Source: Microbacterium paulum (GTDB taxonomy: Bacteria; Actinomycetota; Actinomycetes; Actinomycetales; Microbacteriaceae). From it: DNA of 52,487 bases. Both the position numbers and the translations under genes were made by a program. Under the pieces are notes generated by a model. The model ran no database searches and was not told where the DNA came from. It saw only the letters and a list, made by a program, of their open reading frames with translations. The stretch spans positions 1 through 52,487 of the forward strand of contig NZ_JAAGRY010000016.1 in assembly GCF_015707995.1 (NCBI RefSeq), written 5' to 3'. Below, one piece after another: positions 24,655 through 32,019 of the stretch; the stretch's first letter is position 1, and each line of letters starts with the position of its first letter.

Positions 24655-25689
24655 ATGAGGGAGGCCCTTGCGCGACGTGGACCATTTCGAATCCTGGTGT
24701 GGGCACAACTGAGGTTGGCGCCAGATCTTCTGTATGCCAACGACGAGATCCGATGGATTATGGCCCTGGAGGCACGCTCACGTTGCGTGGTTGACGTGCA
24801 AGTGGACCGATTCTGGACGGATCTTCCAGGTGCGGTCGAGTCCTTCCAGCCGGACATTGTCCACTTCATCGGTCACGGCAAACGTGGCGCCCTGCTCGCA
24901 ATCGACGTCGATGAGACCGGGATGCCGGCCGAACGCAAGGTCTCGCCGCGCGAGCTTCTCGAAGCGTTCCGCAAACCCCCGATGTGTCTGAGCGGGGTGT
25001 TCCTAAATGGATGTGACACCGCGCACTGGGCCCCACACTTCGTTCCTAACGGCGGCTGGCTAATCGGTACAAACAAGAGGTTGTCGGACGACGCAGGGGC
25101 GTTCTTCGCACCAAGGTTCTATGAGTACCTCGTCGACGGAATGTCGGACGGCGATGCGTTCGATCGGGCCTACGCCGAAATCGCGGGCATGGTGGATGGC
25201 GAGTCCGCGCCGCTCGTTCGCTGGGTTGAGGACCCGGACCCGGAGGACTTCCTGTCTAAGGTGTTCAGCCGCCAAGGCTTCCTCACTCCGGTTTCCTTCG
25301 AAGGGTCCCTGCTAGATCTTGGAGAAGCGATTGGCGGAGTTCGCCAGTCATTGAGCAAAGGCGCACTTGCCACGCGCGCCGAGATGCCGGGCTCCAGCAC
25401 GATCTATTGTCGCGGCCCACTGGATCCGCACGTGGTGGCCAGACTGATGCCGCGACTGACCGCGGTCGATGTCGACTACCGACAGCTTCGGAACGAGTTT
25501 CCAGACGTCGTCCGGTATGCGGACGCGTGGATGGAAATCCCGTCCGCAAGCAAATCACGACTCCTAGAGCTCGCCGACCGGTTGGACCGCTCTCGAAACG
25601 AACTCCTGCGGACGGCCAATGACCACCTGCCGGATCGAAAGCGGCTTCCCTTGATGGCGGTCAGCTCTTCCGCTGACGTAACAGCGTAG
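24655..25689 (+). CDS. CHAT-domain (caspase-like) protease
   Basis: 344 aa. A caspase/CHAT fold is visible in the N-terminal 190 residues: DIVHFIGHGKRGAL with catalytic H74, GVFLNGCDTAHWA with catalytic C120, and the family's third conserved segment GTNKRLSDDAGAFFAPRFYE followed by L..GMSDGDAFDRAYAE. The remaining 150 residues are mostly helical (LDLGEAIGGVRQSLS, RLLELADRLDRSRNELL) and could be a sensor or adaptor. No TPR or WD repeats are visible, unlike most CHAT proteins. CHAT proteases act as death effectors in several antiphage systems. ATG 24655 has TAGGCT (24643-24648) 6 nt upstream, suggesting leaderless transcription. Divergent from the membrane/deoxyribosyltransferase pair. Confidence 0.8.
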   Translation: MREALARRGPFRILVWAQLRLAPDLLYANDEIRWIMALEARSRCVVDVQVDRFWTDLPGAVESFQPDIVHFIGHGKRGALLAIDVDETGMPAERKVSPRELLEAFRKPPMCLSGVFLNGCDTAHWAPHFVPNGGWLIGTNKRLSDDAGAFFAPRFYEYLVDGMSDGDAFDRAYAEIAGMVDGESAPLVRWVEDPDPEDFLSKVFSRQGFLTPVSFEGSLLDLGEAIGGVRQSLSKGALATRAEMPGSSTIYCRGPLDPHVVARLMPRLTAVDVDYRQLRNEFPDVVRYADAWMEIPSASKSRLLELADRLDRSRNELLRTANDHLPDRKRLPLMAVSSSADVTA

Positions 25690-25717
25690 TCAAACCTGAT
25701 TGAGGGTGACTGCGCGA

Positions 25718-25927
25718 TCAGTCCGTATTCGAGCGTAGGAATGCAGTACCGATCCCGCGTGCCAGGCGAAGAAGCTTCCTTCGCCCAGCTGTGATCAACG
25801 CGACAAGGAGTACCGGCCCGAACCACCAGTGAGCGAGGACGCTGGCCCAAATGGCTTGCCAGATCAGCACAAGGCCATCCCATCGCGCCTGCCACATTGT
25901 GTCCCGAATTGGATCGAAGTCGATCAT
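25718..25927 (-). CDS. Small single-helix membrane protein
   Basis: 69 aa. A Trp-rich amphipathic start (MWQARWDGLVLIWQAIWASV) leads into a hydrophobic helix (LAHWWFGPVLLVALI, about residues 30-46) and a basic tail (AGRRKLLRLARGIG). ATG 25927 has AGAGGG upstream. No family recognised. It converges on the CHAT gene, with stops 28 bp apart. Its size and Trp-rich helix are reminiscent of small membrane toxins or holin-like peptides, but that is only a resemblance. Confidence 0.6.
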   Translation of the reverse strand: MIDFDPIRDTMWQARWDGLVLIWQAIWASVLAHWWFGPVLLVALITAGRRKLLRLARGIGTAFLRSNTD

Positions 25928-26072
25928 GGTCCCTCTCTGGTCGAGAACTCGAGACTCATGGCTATCAGGAACGCCCGACATTCATCGCGACACATGGACG
26001 GCCGCTCGATGACCGGTCCCTCTGCGCGCGTGAATGCTTGGCGCGCGGATCCGCGGAGGGTAGCCTCGCGCC

Positions 26073-26405
26073 ATGAGCACACGCAGGCTTCGGTCCGAAC
26101 TCGTCGCGTGGGCCTCCGGTGTCGCGTTGGGCGCGCTCGTGGGCATCGCGCTCGGAGCGTGGAGCACTCCGCTGGTGGGGATCGTGGTGGGCGCAGTCTT
26201 CGGTCTGCTGGTCGCACTGTCGGTCCGTCGGGGTCGTGGTTCGCGGGGATGGTCGGATGTTGACGGTGATTCGGTCGTCGGGGAGGGAAGTTCCTCGGAG
26301 GGGATCCCCCGTACGTTCGTCAAGGGTTCGCCGTCACCGGCAGATCTGCCGGTGACGCCCGGCATGGGAGCTATCGGCAGCGGCCCGACCGGGATCGGCT
26401 CCTGA
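26073..26405 (+). CDS. Small membrane protein with disordered tail
   Basis: 110 aa: two glycine-rich hydrophobic segments (VAWASGVALGALVGIALGAW and LVGIVVGAVFGLLVALSV, residues 11-50) followed by a Gly/Ser/Pro-rich tail. TAGCCT at 26061-26066 lies 6 nt before the ATG (leaderless signature). The 3' part of the gene contains a perfect 26-bp palindrome. Family not recognised; the GC-rich composition resembles the host more than the island's left part. Confidence 0.65.
   Translation: MSTRRLRSELVAWASGVALGALVGIALGAWSTPLVGIVVGAVFGLLVALSVRRGRGSRGWSDVDGDSVVGEGSSSEGIPRTFVKGSPSPADLPVTPGMGAIGSGPTGIGS
26332..26357. repeat. Perfect 26-bp palindrome inside a coding region
   Basis: CGTCACCGGCA (26332-26342), the self-complementary GATC, then TGCCGGTGACG (26347-26357): every base is symmetric. 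It encodes part of SPADLPVTPG in the 110-aa protein, 46 bp before its stop. It could be a dimer-binding site, or an mRNA hairpin with GATC as a tetraloop. Confidence 0.7.
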
Positions 26406-26458
26406 CCGGGCGTTGATGCGTGGGCTCGGGCCCCGAGACCGCGGACTGACGACGACGG

Positions 26459-26477
26459 CCGACCGCACGCCGGTCGG
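26459..26477. terminator. Bidirectional hairpin between convergent island genes
   Basis: CCGACCG (26459-26465) pairs with CGGTCGG (26471-26477) across 5 nt, extended by a looser outer pairing of the GAGACC near 26435 with GGTCTC around 26475-26480. It sits between the 110-aa gene and the convergent 214-aa gene. No T-run. Confidence 0.45.
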
Positions 26478-26549
26478 TCTCCGGGCGTCGCGCGAAAATC
26501 GTACCTGGTGTCCCCATCTGAGCGCGTGCGGAGGAGGTCCGTTGAGTCG

Positions 26550-27194
26550 TCAGTGGAATGAGTCGAGGGCGCGCTCGTAGCTGTCGCTGTCGTTGCGCGT
26601 GGTGTCAGTCATCAGCGACGCGTTGGAGGTGATCTTGTGTGAGTACTCGCCTTCGCAGGGGATAGTCACGATCTTGGTCATCCCGGCACGCCATGCCCGG
26701 ATGAGCGCATCGAGGTTCCTGTGCTCCGGCGACTGCGTCATGCGCTGTCGCATCGAGGACAGGTGGGCGTCCGTGCCCCTCTGGGACCAGTCCTGGTAGG
26801 AGTCGTCGTCGAACACGGCGTCACCGAACTCGTCCCGCCACGAGGGCCCGAACATCTCGCGAAGGACCTTCTCGCGCTCGAGCGAACCGTTCGCGGTCTG
26901 CTGGAGGAGCTCGAACTGGCGGGGATCCTCGTCACGGCCAGCATGCTCCGCCACTGCCTGCCACAAACGCGGCCAAGCCTGCTCCCACTGGGCTCGTTCC
27001 GTTGCGGAGACATCACGTCCGCTCGCGGCCGCAGGGGTGTCGACGAGCAGCGGTGGAAGATCTGCGCCGTCGAGATGGAGATCGTGAGCCTCGCGGATCC
27101 AGAGCATCTCAAGGAGTGCGCTGGGCCTGTCATCCACGGTGATCACCATGTCGTTCGGCCACGGGTTACCGGGGATCGGTCTACTCGATCGCAT
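26550..27194 (-). CDS. Hypothetical soluble protein
   Basis: 214 aa, mostly hydrophilic and helical, no membrane segment. Distinctive stretches are MVITVDDRPSALLEMLWIRE, LPPLLVDTPAAASGRD, WEQAWPRLWQAVAEHAG and EMFGPSWRDEFGDAVFDDDS. I do not recognise a family. ATG 27194 is preceded by GAGGAG at 6-7 nt; an alternative TTG lies one codon upstream. Codon use fits a real gene. It lies between cargo and the integration module, separated from the excisionase-like gene by about 370 bp of opposite-strand non-coding sequence. Confidence 0.7.
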   Translation of the reverse strand: MRSSRPIPGNPWPNDMVITVDDRPSALLEMLWIREAHDLHLDGADLPPLLVDTPAAASGRDVSATERAQWEQAWPRLWQAVAEHAGRDEDPRQFELLQQTANGSLEREKVLREMFGPSWRDEFGDAVFDDDSYQDWSQRGTDAHLSSMRQRMTQSPEHRNLDALIRAWRAGMTKIVTIPCEGEYSHKITSNASLMTDTTRNDSDSYERALDSFH

Positions 27195-27527
27195 CAAGGC
27201 TCCTCTTCAGCTACCGCCATCATGCCTACACCTTCACATGCCCGCACCCGGTCCTTGAGCGTGCGCCTTGACTGGGAACGTCCTGGTTTCGCAAATCGGG
27301 GGTGTCGTCGATTTCGGGGATGCTCGCTCCGACAGGACTGAACATTCGGCGGCGCGATTGTGAACCCGTCGCATAAGACGCGGACGGGAGGATGAACGAC
27401 CACCGCTCCCTATGCGAGCGCCCCCAAAGGGTGCCAGCGGACACAGTTGGAGGAAGAAGCACGGCCGGCATCACGAAGACGAGCGAGAGCAATGCACGCA
27501 GGCACTTTGAGTGGACCATGACCGCCC
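27195..27527. other. Non-coding stretch upstream of the integration module
   Basis: 333 bp with short overlapping frames on both strands, none with a convincing ribosome-binding site joined to protein-like composition. One frame from an ATG near 27392 has an upstream GGGAGG but runs across the excisionase-like gene in another frame. Nothing recognised. Confidence 0.45.
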
Positions 27528-27565
27528 TTGCGGAATCACGGGGCAATTGTGTAAACCGGGTTACA
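27528..27565 (+). promoter_or_regulatory. Promoter and overlapping operator of the excisionase-integrase pair
   Basis: TTGCGG (27528-27533) and TGTAAA (27550-27555) form a -35/-10 pair with 16-bp spacing, placing the transcript start at or next to the ATG at 27565. The -10 lies in a 16-bp palindrome, TGTAAACCGGGTTACA (27550-27565; 14 of 16 positions symmetric), whose last base is the A of the start codon. A dimeric repressor here, plausibly the small protein itself, would shut off both genes. Confidence 0.65.
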
Positions 27566-27876
27566 TGGGCAAGAACGCCACAGCTCGTCGAAAGACCCGC
27601 CGTCGAGAGGCTGCGGAGCAGGCGGCAGCCGCGGCCCGAGAGCAGGTCCTCACCGATCGATGGGGGAGTCGCACGGATGCCCTCTCGCGGCTGAGCGCCG
27701 TCTCGCGACAGCTTGAATTGCTGCGCGCCGAGGAGCTCGCGTTGCTTGACGAGCGTGACGGGCTGATCGTCGCGCTGCGCGGTGTGAACGTCCCGTGGAC
27801 GAATCTCGCCGGGCGCACGCGACTCAGCCGCCAGGCGCTGACCAAACGGCTCGCGATGACCGAAGGTTCGGACTGA
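27565..27876 (+). CDS. Small DNA-binding (excisionase-like) protein
   Basis: 103 aa: a basic N-terminus (MGKNATARRKTRRREAAEQ), a long helical middle (SRLSAVSRQLELLRAEELALLDERDGL in two runs), and a C-terminal helix-turn-helix-like end (VNVPWTNLAGRTRLSRQALTKRLA). It resembles small regulators that precede integrases on actinobacterial elements; whether it acts as excisionase, repressor or both is inferred. The start is fixed by the promoter: ATG 27565 appears to be the 5' end of a leaderless mRNA. The stop lies one base before the integrase ATG, so the two are coupled. Confidence 0.75.
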   Translation: MGKNATARRKTRRREAAEQAAAAAREQVLTDRWGSRTDALSRLSAVSRQLELLRAEELALLDERDGLIVALRGVNVPWTNLAGRTRLSRQALTKRLAMTEGSD

Positions 27877-27877
27877 C

Positions 27878-29095
27878 ATGGGAAGCATCCACCCTTACGG
27901 CACCAACAGCGGCCGCCGATATCGGATCAGCTATCGCAAGCCCGACGGCCGGCAGGCCACGCTCCGCGGGTTCCGTACGAAGCGCGAGGCGGAGCTCAGG
28001 CTCGCCGAGGTCGAGATCTCCAAGAACCGGGGCGAGTTCGTCGACCCCGCGGACGCGCGCATTCCGCTCGGCATTGTCGGCGCCGAGTGGATCGTCTCTC
28101 GTCACGCCGACCTGAAACCATCAACTTTCCGCAGCATCGATTCCGCGTGGCGGATCCACGTGTTGCCGCGGTGGGAGGATCGCGCGATCGGTTCGATTCG
28201 GCACTCCGAAGTGCAGAGCTGGGTGTCAGATTTGTCGCTCACACACAGTGCCACGACGGTACGGAGGGTGCACGAGGTGCTCGCCGGCATCCTCGACGTC
28301 GCTCTGCGCGACCGCCGCATCTCGTCCAATCCTGCACGCGGCGTGAAGCTCCCACGCAAGGTCGCCAAGTCACGCGCCTATCTCAGCCACGACCAAGTCG
28401 CGGCGCTCGCCCGCGAGGCATCGCATCCTGAGCTGGTGGTCTTTCTCGCCTACACCGGTCTTCGGTGGGGAGAGGCGACGGGGCTCCGCGTCAAACATGT
28501 CGACACGCGCCGCCGCCGCGTCAGCGTCGAAGAGAACGCCGTCGAGGTCGGCAGCTACATCGAGGTGGGTACACCGAAGACCCACGAGCGGCGTCAGGTG
28601 CCCTACCCACCCTTCTTCGCCCCCACCATGGCTCGCCTCGTCGCGGGCAAGGGTCGCGACCAACTCGTCTTCGGTGACGGCAAGATCCACCTGCGGCGCC
28701 CCAAGTCGACGTCGGGTTGGTTTCATGGTGCCGTCGGGCGGGCGCAGGCGATCAGCGCCGACGAGATCGCCGGGGCACTCGCTGCTGGCCGCGAGCCGCC
28801 CGAGCCGTTTCCCCGTGTGACTCCGCACGATCTTCGCCACACAGCGGCATCGCTCGCGATCTCGGCCGGAGCCAACGTCAAAGCTGTTCAGCGGATGCTC
28901 GGGCATGCGTCGGCCGCGATGACCCTAGATACCTACGCGGACCTCTTCGACGACGACCTCGACAGTGTCTCTGACGCGCTCGATGCGGCGGCAGCGTCCA
29001 GCGATGTGGCCAACGTGCTCGATCGCGGACTCGGCAATGACGCGTCGACAGACGATGAAGAGACGACAGCTCAGGCCGGCGTCTCTCCTCACTGA
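27878..29095 (+). CDS. int: Tyrosine integrase of the tRNA-Lys island
   Basis: 405-aa site-specific recombinase. N-terminal arm-binding domain (IHPYGTNSGRRYRISYRKPDG, residues 4-55), SAM-like core-binding domain (about 65-160, ending NPARGVKLP), and a complete catalytic domain with R196 (TGLRWGEA), K234 (GTPKTHERR), H317 and R320 (HDLRHTAAS), H343 (LGHASAAM) and nucleophile Y353. A Ser/Asp/Ala-rich C-terminal tail follows. ATG 27878 starts one base after the upstream gene's stop. It lies 131 bp from the right att core, next to the intact tRNA it targets, with arm-type repeats between. Expected to recombine the 28-bp tRNA core. Confidence 0.95.
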   Translation: MGSIHPYGTNSGRRYRISYRKPDGRQATLRGFRTKREAELRLAEVEISKNRGEFVDPADARIPLGIVGAEWIVSRHADLKPSTFRSIDSAWRIHVLPRWEDRAIGSIRHSEVQSWVSDLSLTHSATTVRRVHEVLAGILDVALRDRRISSNPARGVKLPRKVAKSRAYLSHDQVAALAREASHPELVVFLAYTGLRWGEATGLRVKHVDTRRRRVSVEENAVEVGSYIEVGTPKTHERRQVPYPPFFAPTMARLVAGKGRDQLVFGDGKIHLRRPKSTSGWFHGAVGRAQAISADEIAGALAAGREPPEPFPRVTPHDLRHTAASLAISAGANVKAVQRMLGHASAAMTLDTYADLFDDDLDSVSDALDAAAASSDVANVLDRGLGNDASTDDEETTAQAGVSPH

Positions 29096-29132
29096 CGGTC
29101 ATTGGCGTGCATTCGAACGCGTTTAGAACCGC

Positions 29133-29157
29133 TCAGATGTTGTCAAAGTGTTGTCAC
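29133..29157. repeat. Integrase arm-type repeat, right end
   Basis: 24 of 25 positions identical to 17208-17232, in the same orientation. Contains two TGTTGTCA-type words one helical turn apart. It lies between the int stop and the att core, 69 bp from the latter. Confidence 0.7.
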
Positions 29158-29226
29158 GGAGAGTTTTTCACGAACACCGAACCGCTGCGATCTCAGTATT
29201 TTCAAGGGATCCGAGGCGAAAAACGC

Positions 29227-29254
29227 GGTGGGCCCCGTGGGGCTCGAACCCACG
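29227..29254. repeat. Right attachment-site core (within tRNA-Lys)
   Basis: 28-bp duplicate of 17085-17112 covering the T-arm 3' half, acceptor and discriminator of the tRNA-Lys gene. The neighbouring island base is C (29226) where the host copy has T (17084), so the encoded 3' extension reads CCG here instead of CCA. Confidence 0.9.
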
Positions 29255-29301
29255 ACCCGCGGATTAAAAGTCCGATGCTCTACCGACTGAGCTAGAGGCC
29301 C
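29229..29301 (-). tRNA. tRNA-Lys (anticodon TTT)
   Basis: 73 nt on the minus strand. Acceptor GGGCCTC pairs with GGGGCCC (one G-U), the D-arm is GCTC/GAGC, the anticodon loop CTTTTAA (anticodon TTT), the T-stem GTGGG/CCCAC with loop TTCGAGC, and the discriminator is A. The last 28 nt come from the integrated element. CCA is not encoded here, whereas the displaced host end at 17084-17086 does encode it. The anticodon stem has one end mismatch (T-C), which is tolerable. Confidence 0.95.
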
Positions 29302-29344
29302 TGATCGTTCCAGCGTACCGGCAGGTCGAGTGTTCCATGAACGC

Positions 29345-29380
29345 GAGCGGCCGCCGACGCTATCGCGCCGACGGCCGCTC
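29345..29380 (-). terminator. Hairpin terminator of the fasciclin gene
   Basis: GAGCGGCCG (29345-29353) pairs with CGGCCGCTC (29372-29380), a 9-bp perfect stem with further inner pairing (CCG/CGG), 18 nt downstream of the fasciclin stop and before the tRNA-Lys gene. Confidence 0.65.
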
Positions 29381-29397
29381 ATTCACCTCAGCGGTGA

Positions 29398-30060
29398 TCA
29401 GTTGTTCGGCATCAGCACCGAGTCGATCAGGTAGACGGTCGCGTTCGCCGTCTGCACGCCGCCGCACAGCACGGTGGCGTCGTTGACCTTCCAGTTGTCA
29501 CCGGAGCCCGTGACGGTGACCTCGCCGCCCTCGACGGTCTTGTGGGTGCCGGCGATCTCTGACGGCTCGATCTGACCGGGCACCACGTGGTAGGTGAGCA
29601 CCTTGGTCAGCAGCGCGCTGTCGGTCTTCAGGGTGTCGATCGTCGCGGGGTCGACCTTCGCGAAAGCGTCGTCGACCGGGGCGAAGACGGTGAACTCGCC
29701 GCCGTTGAGCGTGTCGACGAGGTTGACGTCGGGGTTCAGCTGACCGCTCACGGCCTGCACGAGCGTCGTTAGCATGGGGTTGTTCGACGCGGCGACGGCG
29801 ACCGGGTCTTGCGACATGCCCTGGATCGATCCGGCACCCGACGGCACGGCCTCGGCGTAGGCGGCGCAGGCCGGGCCGACGAGGTTGGCGGCGGGGTCGT
29901 TCGTCATCGCGTCGGGCGTCGCCGACGGGGTCTGCTGCTCCATCGCGGCCGGCGACGTCTCGGCGGGGGTCGACGAGCCCATCGAACAGGCCGACAGGGC
30001 GAAGGCTCCGGCGATTGTCAAGGTCAGAGCTGCGGTGATCTTCTTCTTGGTGCTGAGCAT
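29398..30060 (-). CDS. Fasciclin-domain lipoprotein (MPT70/MPT83-like)
   Basis: 220 aa. The signal peptide has lipobox ALSAC (lipidated C25), then a Thr/Pro/Met-rich linker and one FAS1 domain (about 75-220). FAS1 hallmarks are [29 protein letters not shown] (H1 motif), [15 protein letters not shown] (H2 region) and the ending [13 protein letters not shown]. In mycobacteria the homologues MPT83 (lipoprotein) and MPT70 are surface antigens of the SigK regulon. ATG 30060 has GGAGGG upstream. Divergent from dipZ, with sigK/rskA next, strongly suggesting shared regulation. Confidence 0.93.
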   Translation of the reverse strand: MLSTKKKITAALTLTIAGAFALSACSMGSSTPAETSPAAMEQQTPSATPDAMTNDPAANLVGPACAAYAEAVPSGAGSIQGMSQDPVAVAASNNPMLTTLVQAVSGQLNPDVNLVDTLNGGEFTVFAPVDDAFAKVDPATIDTLKTDSALLTKVLTYHVVPGQIEPSEIAGTHKTVEGGEVTVTGSGDNWKVNDATVLCGGVQTANATVYLIDSVLMPNN

Positions 30061-30166
30061 GATGCCCTCCGTTGATCGGGAGTGATCGAGCGATCGAGGT
30101 CGATCGGAGGCTGCGGGACTGCGGCCTCGAGACTTGTTCGGAGCGCTGCCCGAATCGGATTGCCAC

Positions 30167-30189
30167 GGGTTTCGAGCAATCCGAAACCC
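30167..30189. promoter_or_regulatory. 8-bp perfect inverted repeat upstream of dipZ
   Basis: GGGTTTCG (30167-30174) and CGAAACCC (30182-30189) are separated by 7 bp. It lies in the 162-bp region between the divergent fasciclin and dipZ starts, 34 bp before the dipZ ATG. CCGAAT (30149-30154) and CCGAAA (30181-30186) nearby resemble the -10 word reported for mycobacterial SigK promoters, but no well-spaced -35 is clear. It could be an operator or a 5'-leader hairpin. Confidence 0.45.
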
Positions 30190-30222
30190 GGTCGGCTGCG
30201 AACCAATCCCGACAGAGACGGG

Positions 30223-31986
30223 ATGGTCATGGACCTCATCATCATCGGCCTGCTGGGCGGGCTCATCACCGGCATCTCGCCGTGCATCCTGCCGGTACTG
30301 CCGGTCATCTTCCTCACCGGGGGCGCGCAGTCGGCGCGGTTCGAACCGCAGAACGCCGACACCGACGGCGCGGGGCGCGCGGCGGCATCCCGCACGCTTC
30401 CGGCGCGCCGCAGCCGGCCGTACCTCGTGATCGCGGGGCTCGTCACGAGCTTCACGCTCGTGACGCTCGTCGGCTCGCTGCTGCTCGGGCTGCTGCACCT
30501 GCCGCAAGACGTCATCCGCTGGGTCGGCATCGCGGTGCTCGTGCTCATCGGCGTCGGCCTGATGGTGCCGCGGTTCGAGCAGCTGCTCGAGAAGCCGTTC
30601 CAGTGGATCCCGCGCAAAGAGGTCGCCAACAGCGGCAGCGGGTTCGGGGTCGGACTCGCCCTCGGCGCCGTGTTCGTGCCATGCGCGGGGCCCGTACTCG
30701 CTGCGATCATCGTCGCCGGCGCCACCGGCCGCATCGGCCTCGACACCGTGCTCTTGACCGCTTCATTCGCGATCGGAGTCGCGGTGCCGCTTCTCGTGTT
30801 CGCCCTCGCCGGGCGCGGCGTGATCGAGCGCATACGCGCGTTCCGCACCCGCGAGCGGGGCCTGCGGATCGCCGCGGGCGTCGCGATGCTCGCCCTCGCC
30901 GTGGGGCTGGTCTTCAACGTGCCTCAGCAGTTGCAGCGGCTGCTGCCCGACTACACCGCGCAACTGCAACGCGACCTGACCGACAACGATCAGGCCGCGC
31001 AGGCGCTCGGGCTCGGCGGGCTCGTCACTGACGAGAACCGCGACCTCGACAAGTGCACGAACGGCGCCGACGAACTGCAATCGTGCGGCACGGCGCCCGC
31101 GATCCGCGGCATCGACTCGTGGCTGAACACTCCCGGCGGCGAGGCCATCGACCTGGAGAGCCTTCGCGGCAAGGTCGTGCTGATCGACTTCTGGGCGTAC
31201 TCGTGCATCAACTGCCAGCGCTCGATCCCGCACGTCGTGGCGTGGGACGAGGCCTACCGCGACGCGGGGCTCGAGGTCATCGGCATCCATTCTCCCGAGT
31301 ACGCGTTCGAGAAGGATGCCTCGAACGTCGCCGCCGGGGCGAAGGACTTCGGCATCGACTACCCGGTGGCCCTCGACAACAACCTGTCGACGTGGACGGC
31401 CTACCGGAACCGCTACTGGCCCGCGCACTACCTGATCGATGCAAGCGGAACGGTGCGGCACATCTCGTTCGGCGAAGGCAACTACGCCGCCACCGAGAAG
31501 ATGATCCGCGAACTGCTCGACGACGCCGACCCCGGCGTCACGCTCCCCGCGGCCACCGACGTCGCCGACGACACTCCCGATGCCGGATCGACGACCCGCG
31601 AGACCTTCCTCGGCTCGTCGAAAGACGTGAACTACGCCGGCCCCGAGCCCTACCGCGCCGGTGAGGGCACGTTCGCGTACCCCGCAGATCAGCCGGCCGA
31701 CACGTTCGCGCTCGAAGGCGCGTGGAACGTGCAGACCCAGTTCGCGACGCCGACGGGCGCGGGTGCTGCAGGCATCCGACTCGACTACCACGCCGCCCAG
31801 GTGCGCATGGTGCTCGCCGGCGAGGGGAACGTACGAGTGCGCGCCGCCGACGGCACCGAAACGGCGATCGCCGTGTCGGGGACCCCACGCTCTTACGAGA
31901 TCGCGCGCAGCGACGCCGTGCAGGCCGGAACCCTGACCGTCGAGGTCGACCCGGGGGTCGAGGTGTACTCGTTCACCTTCGGGTGA
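30223..31986 (+). CDS. dipZ: DipZ-type cytochrome c biogenesis/thioredoxin fusion
   Basis: 587 aa. The N-terminal CcdA domain (about 1-240) has six to seven transmembrane helices and the paired redox cysteines in [14 protein letters not shown] and FVPCAGPVL. Next comes an extracytoplasmic thioredoxin/TlpA-like domain (about 330-450) with the active site [13 protein letters not shown], then a C-terminal beta-sandwich (about 480-587, [15 protein letters not shown] ...). It carries electrons across the membrane to reduce or isomerise secreted-protein disulfides. The start is ATG 30223 or the in-frame ATG 30229 (ribosome-binding sites are weak for both); further upstream codons look non-coding. 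Mycobacterial dipZ lies between mpt83 and mpt70 under SigK control, and here the same partners adjoin. Confidence 0.92.
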   Translation: MVMDLIIIGLLGGLITGISPCILPVLPVIFLTGGAQSARFEPQNADTDGAGRAAASRTLPARRSRPYLVIAGLVTSFTLVTLVGSLLLGLLHLPQDVIRWVGIAVLVLIGVGLMVPRFEQLLEKPFQWIPRKEVANSGSGFGVGLALGAVFVPCAGPVLAAIIVAGATGRIGLDTVLLTASFAIGVAVPLLVFALAGRGVIERIRAFRTRERGLRIAAGVAMLALAVGLVFNVPQQLQRLLPDYTAQLQRDLTDNDQAAQALGLGGLVTDENRDLDKCTNGADELQSCGTAPAIRGIDSWLNTPGGEAIDLESLRGKVVLIDFWAYSCINCQRSIPHVVAWDEAYRDAGLEVIGIHSPEYAFEKDASNVAAGAKDFGIDYPVALDNNLSTWTAYRNRYWPAHYLIDASGTVRHISFGEGNYAATEKMIRELLDDADPGVTLPAATDVADDTPDAGSTTRETFLGSSKDVNYAGPEPYRAGEGTFAYPADQPADTFALEGAWNVQTQFATPTGAGAAGIRLDYHAAQVRMVLAGEGNVRVRAADGTETAIAVSGTPRSYEIARSDAVQAGTLTVEVDPGVEVYSFTFG

Positions 31987-32019
31987 GCGCCGGTGCGACA
32001 GATCGCGGCGGGATGAGGC

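Larger units (their letters stand above)
17085..29254. mobile_element. 12.2-kb integrative island in tRNA-Lys(TTT)
   Basis: Bounded by a 28-bp exact direct repeat (17085-17112 and 29227-29254) that is the 3' end of the tRNA-Lys gene, with the intact tRNA at the right edge. An intact tyrosine integrase and a small excisionase-like gene lie within 1.7 kb of the intact tRNA, and paired arm-type repeats sit inside both ends. Codon use and base composition are visibly more AT-rich than the flanks through most of 17.2-27.5 kb. Cargo is toxin-antitoxin and defence-like genes plus small membrane proteins. No replicase, relaxase, FtsK/Tra or phage structural genes are present, so it looks like a passive island mobilised by its own integrase or in trans. 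A second, decayed integrase at 21.2 kb suggests a composite history. Confidence 0.92.

Noticed and set aside
29102..29295. Open frames containing GPVGLEPTTRGLKVRCSTD-like sequence
   Set aside because: They are translations across the tRNA-Lys gene, not proteins. The similar KGIEPLTFSLRVKCSAD frame near 9372-9460 is antisense of tRNA-Thr.
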